DNA from: an uncultured Clostridia bacterium
GTDB taxonomy: Bacteria; Bacillota; Clostridia; Christensenellales; UBA1242
DNA: 6,326 bases
Direction: 5' to 3'
Assembly: GCA_948434855.1 (NCBI GenBank)
Contig: CAOJFR010000042.1
Location: 1 to 6,326 of the forward strand
Shown one piece after another: positions 5,860-6,326 of the stretch; the stretch's first letter is position 1, and every line of letters starts with the position of its first letter. Below the pieces are notes generated by a model. It was not told where the DNA came from, did not search any database, and was given only the letters and a program-made list of their open reading frames with translations. Made by a program: the position numbers and the translations under genes.

Positions 5860-6326
5860 ATGAACTGGTTAGACTTAGGAATTATTGTTTTAATAGTTGT
5901 CCTTCTTGCTATTAGCATAAAGCGTGGATTCATGACATCAATGCTTTCTCATTTTTCTTTTGGAATGAACGCCGTGCTAAGCTTTTTCCTTTGCAAGCCA
6001 ATTCAATGGGTTTTAAATAATGGATTTCATCTCGGAAATGCAATATCTTCTCATTATTACAGCTCATTAATTGAAAAATCGGGAAATTTCGCCACAAATC
6101 TACTGTCTTTTGACAATAAAGAGGCATTGCATGATTTTGTTAATTCAACTTTAAATGAAGGTGAATTTAATGGAATAAGCAAAACAATGTATAAATGGTT
6201 TCTAAATAAAGGCTCCTTATATGACACACTTCATGAATCTGGAGTTTCATCAAGAAGTCTTGCAGATATTATTTCTCAATCATATGCTTCATTTTTTACA
6301 ATCATCATAGCATTTGTAACATCAAT
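5860..6326 (+). CDS. CvpA-family-like membrane protein, 3' end outside window
   Basis: An open frame begins at ATG 5860 and is still open at the window end, giving 155 full codons. AGGAG at 5849-5853 lies six bases before the ATG. The N-terminus MNWLDLGIIVLIVVLLAI, followed by Lys21-Arg22-Gly23-Phe24, is typical of the CvpA (colicin V production) family, small multi-pass membrane proteins whose precise role is unsettled and which have been tied to envelope homeostasis. A first helix spans about 6-20 and a second about 31-46. A polar stretch of about 95 residues (roughly 47-142) contains NWxL-like helical segments but no motif I know. A third hydrophobic segment (FFTIIIAFV, 145-153) starts as the window ends. 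It diverges from ftsH under its own promoter. The family call rests mainly on the N-terminal pattern. Confidence 0.75.
   Translation, partial: MNWLDLGIIVLIVVLLAISIKRGFMTSMLSHFSFGMNAVLSFFLCKPIQWVLNNGFHLGNAISSHYYSSLIEKSGNFATNLLSFDNKEALHDFVNSTLNEGEFNGISKTMYKWFLNKGSLYDTLHESGVSSRSLADIISQSYASFFTIIIAFVTS

Noticed and set aside
5930..6127. Open frame of 65 codons on the - strand opposite the CvpA-like gene
   Set aside because: The + strand frame has a promoter, a ribosome binding site and family-like hydrophobic segments. The antisense frame has none of these.
1..6326. Riboswitch, T-box, tRNA, CRISPR or mobile element
   Set aside because: Leaders are about 10-25 bases where promoters can be placed, leaving no room for a riboswitch. 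No tRNA-like fold, repeat-spacer pattern, transposase or terminal inverted repeats were seen by eye.

Overview
The window reads as ordinary chromosomal core DNA from a low-GC bacterium. It is very AT-rich, with strong AGGAG/GGAGG ribosome binding sites, short intergenic gaps and compact hairpin terminators. Stops are mostly TAA, UGG encodes Trp and no gene has an internal UGA, so the standard bacterial code fits. The mix of UppP, a YchF-type ATPase, FtsH with a long hydrophilic tail and a CvpA-like membrane protein suggests an uncultured Bacillota/Clostridia-like lineage. That placement is inferred from composition and gene style, not from a marker gene. No CRISPR array, insertion sequence, tRNA, rRNA or phage gene is visible.

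Layout. (1) 1-76 may be the C-terminal tail of a + strand gene that begins outside the window. (2) 149-292 is an overlooked 47-codon gene with a good ribosome binding site; its product is extremely Lys-rich and has four Cys. Two abutting hairpins follow it at 296-345. (3) uppP (undecaprenyl-diphosphate phosphatase) lies on the - strand at 344-1123, converging on the small gene. (4) A + strand pair follows: a pyridoxamine-5'-phosphate-oxidase-like flavin-fold protein (start corrected to GTG 1224) and ychF, 10 bp apart. (5) A bidirectional terminator at 2807-2833 overlaps the stop codons of ychF and the converging gene. (6) On the - strand, ftsH (start corrected to ATG 5686) is followed 20 bp downstream by an unrecognised 197-residue membrane-anchored protein. 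(7) A divergent promoter region at about 5701-5859 separates ftsH from a + strand CvpA-like membrane protein that is cut off by the window end.

The recognised genes are housekeeping: recycling of the lipid carrier for cell-wall synthesis (UppP), a ribosome-associated ATPase (YchF), and membrane-protein quality control (FtsH). I see no multi-gene system that is clearly new. The least explained items are the Cys/Lys-rich micro-gene, the 121-residue Lys/Ser/Thr/Asn-rich tail of FtsH, the unrecognised gene downstream of ftsH, and the lack of a Shine-Dalgarno at uppP, whose -10-like TATAAT is only 5 nt from its ATG.
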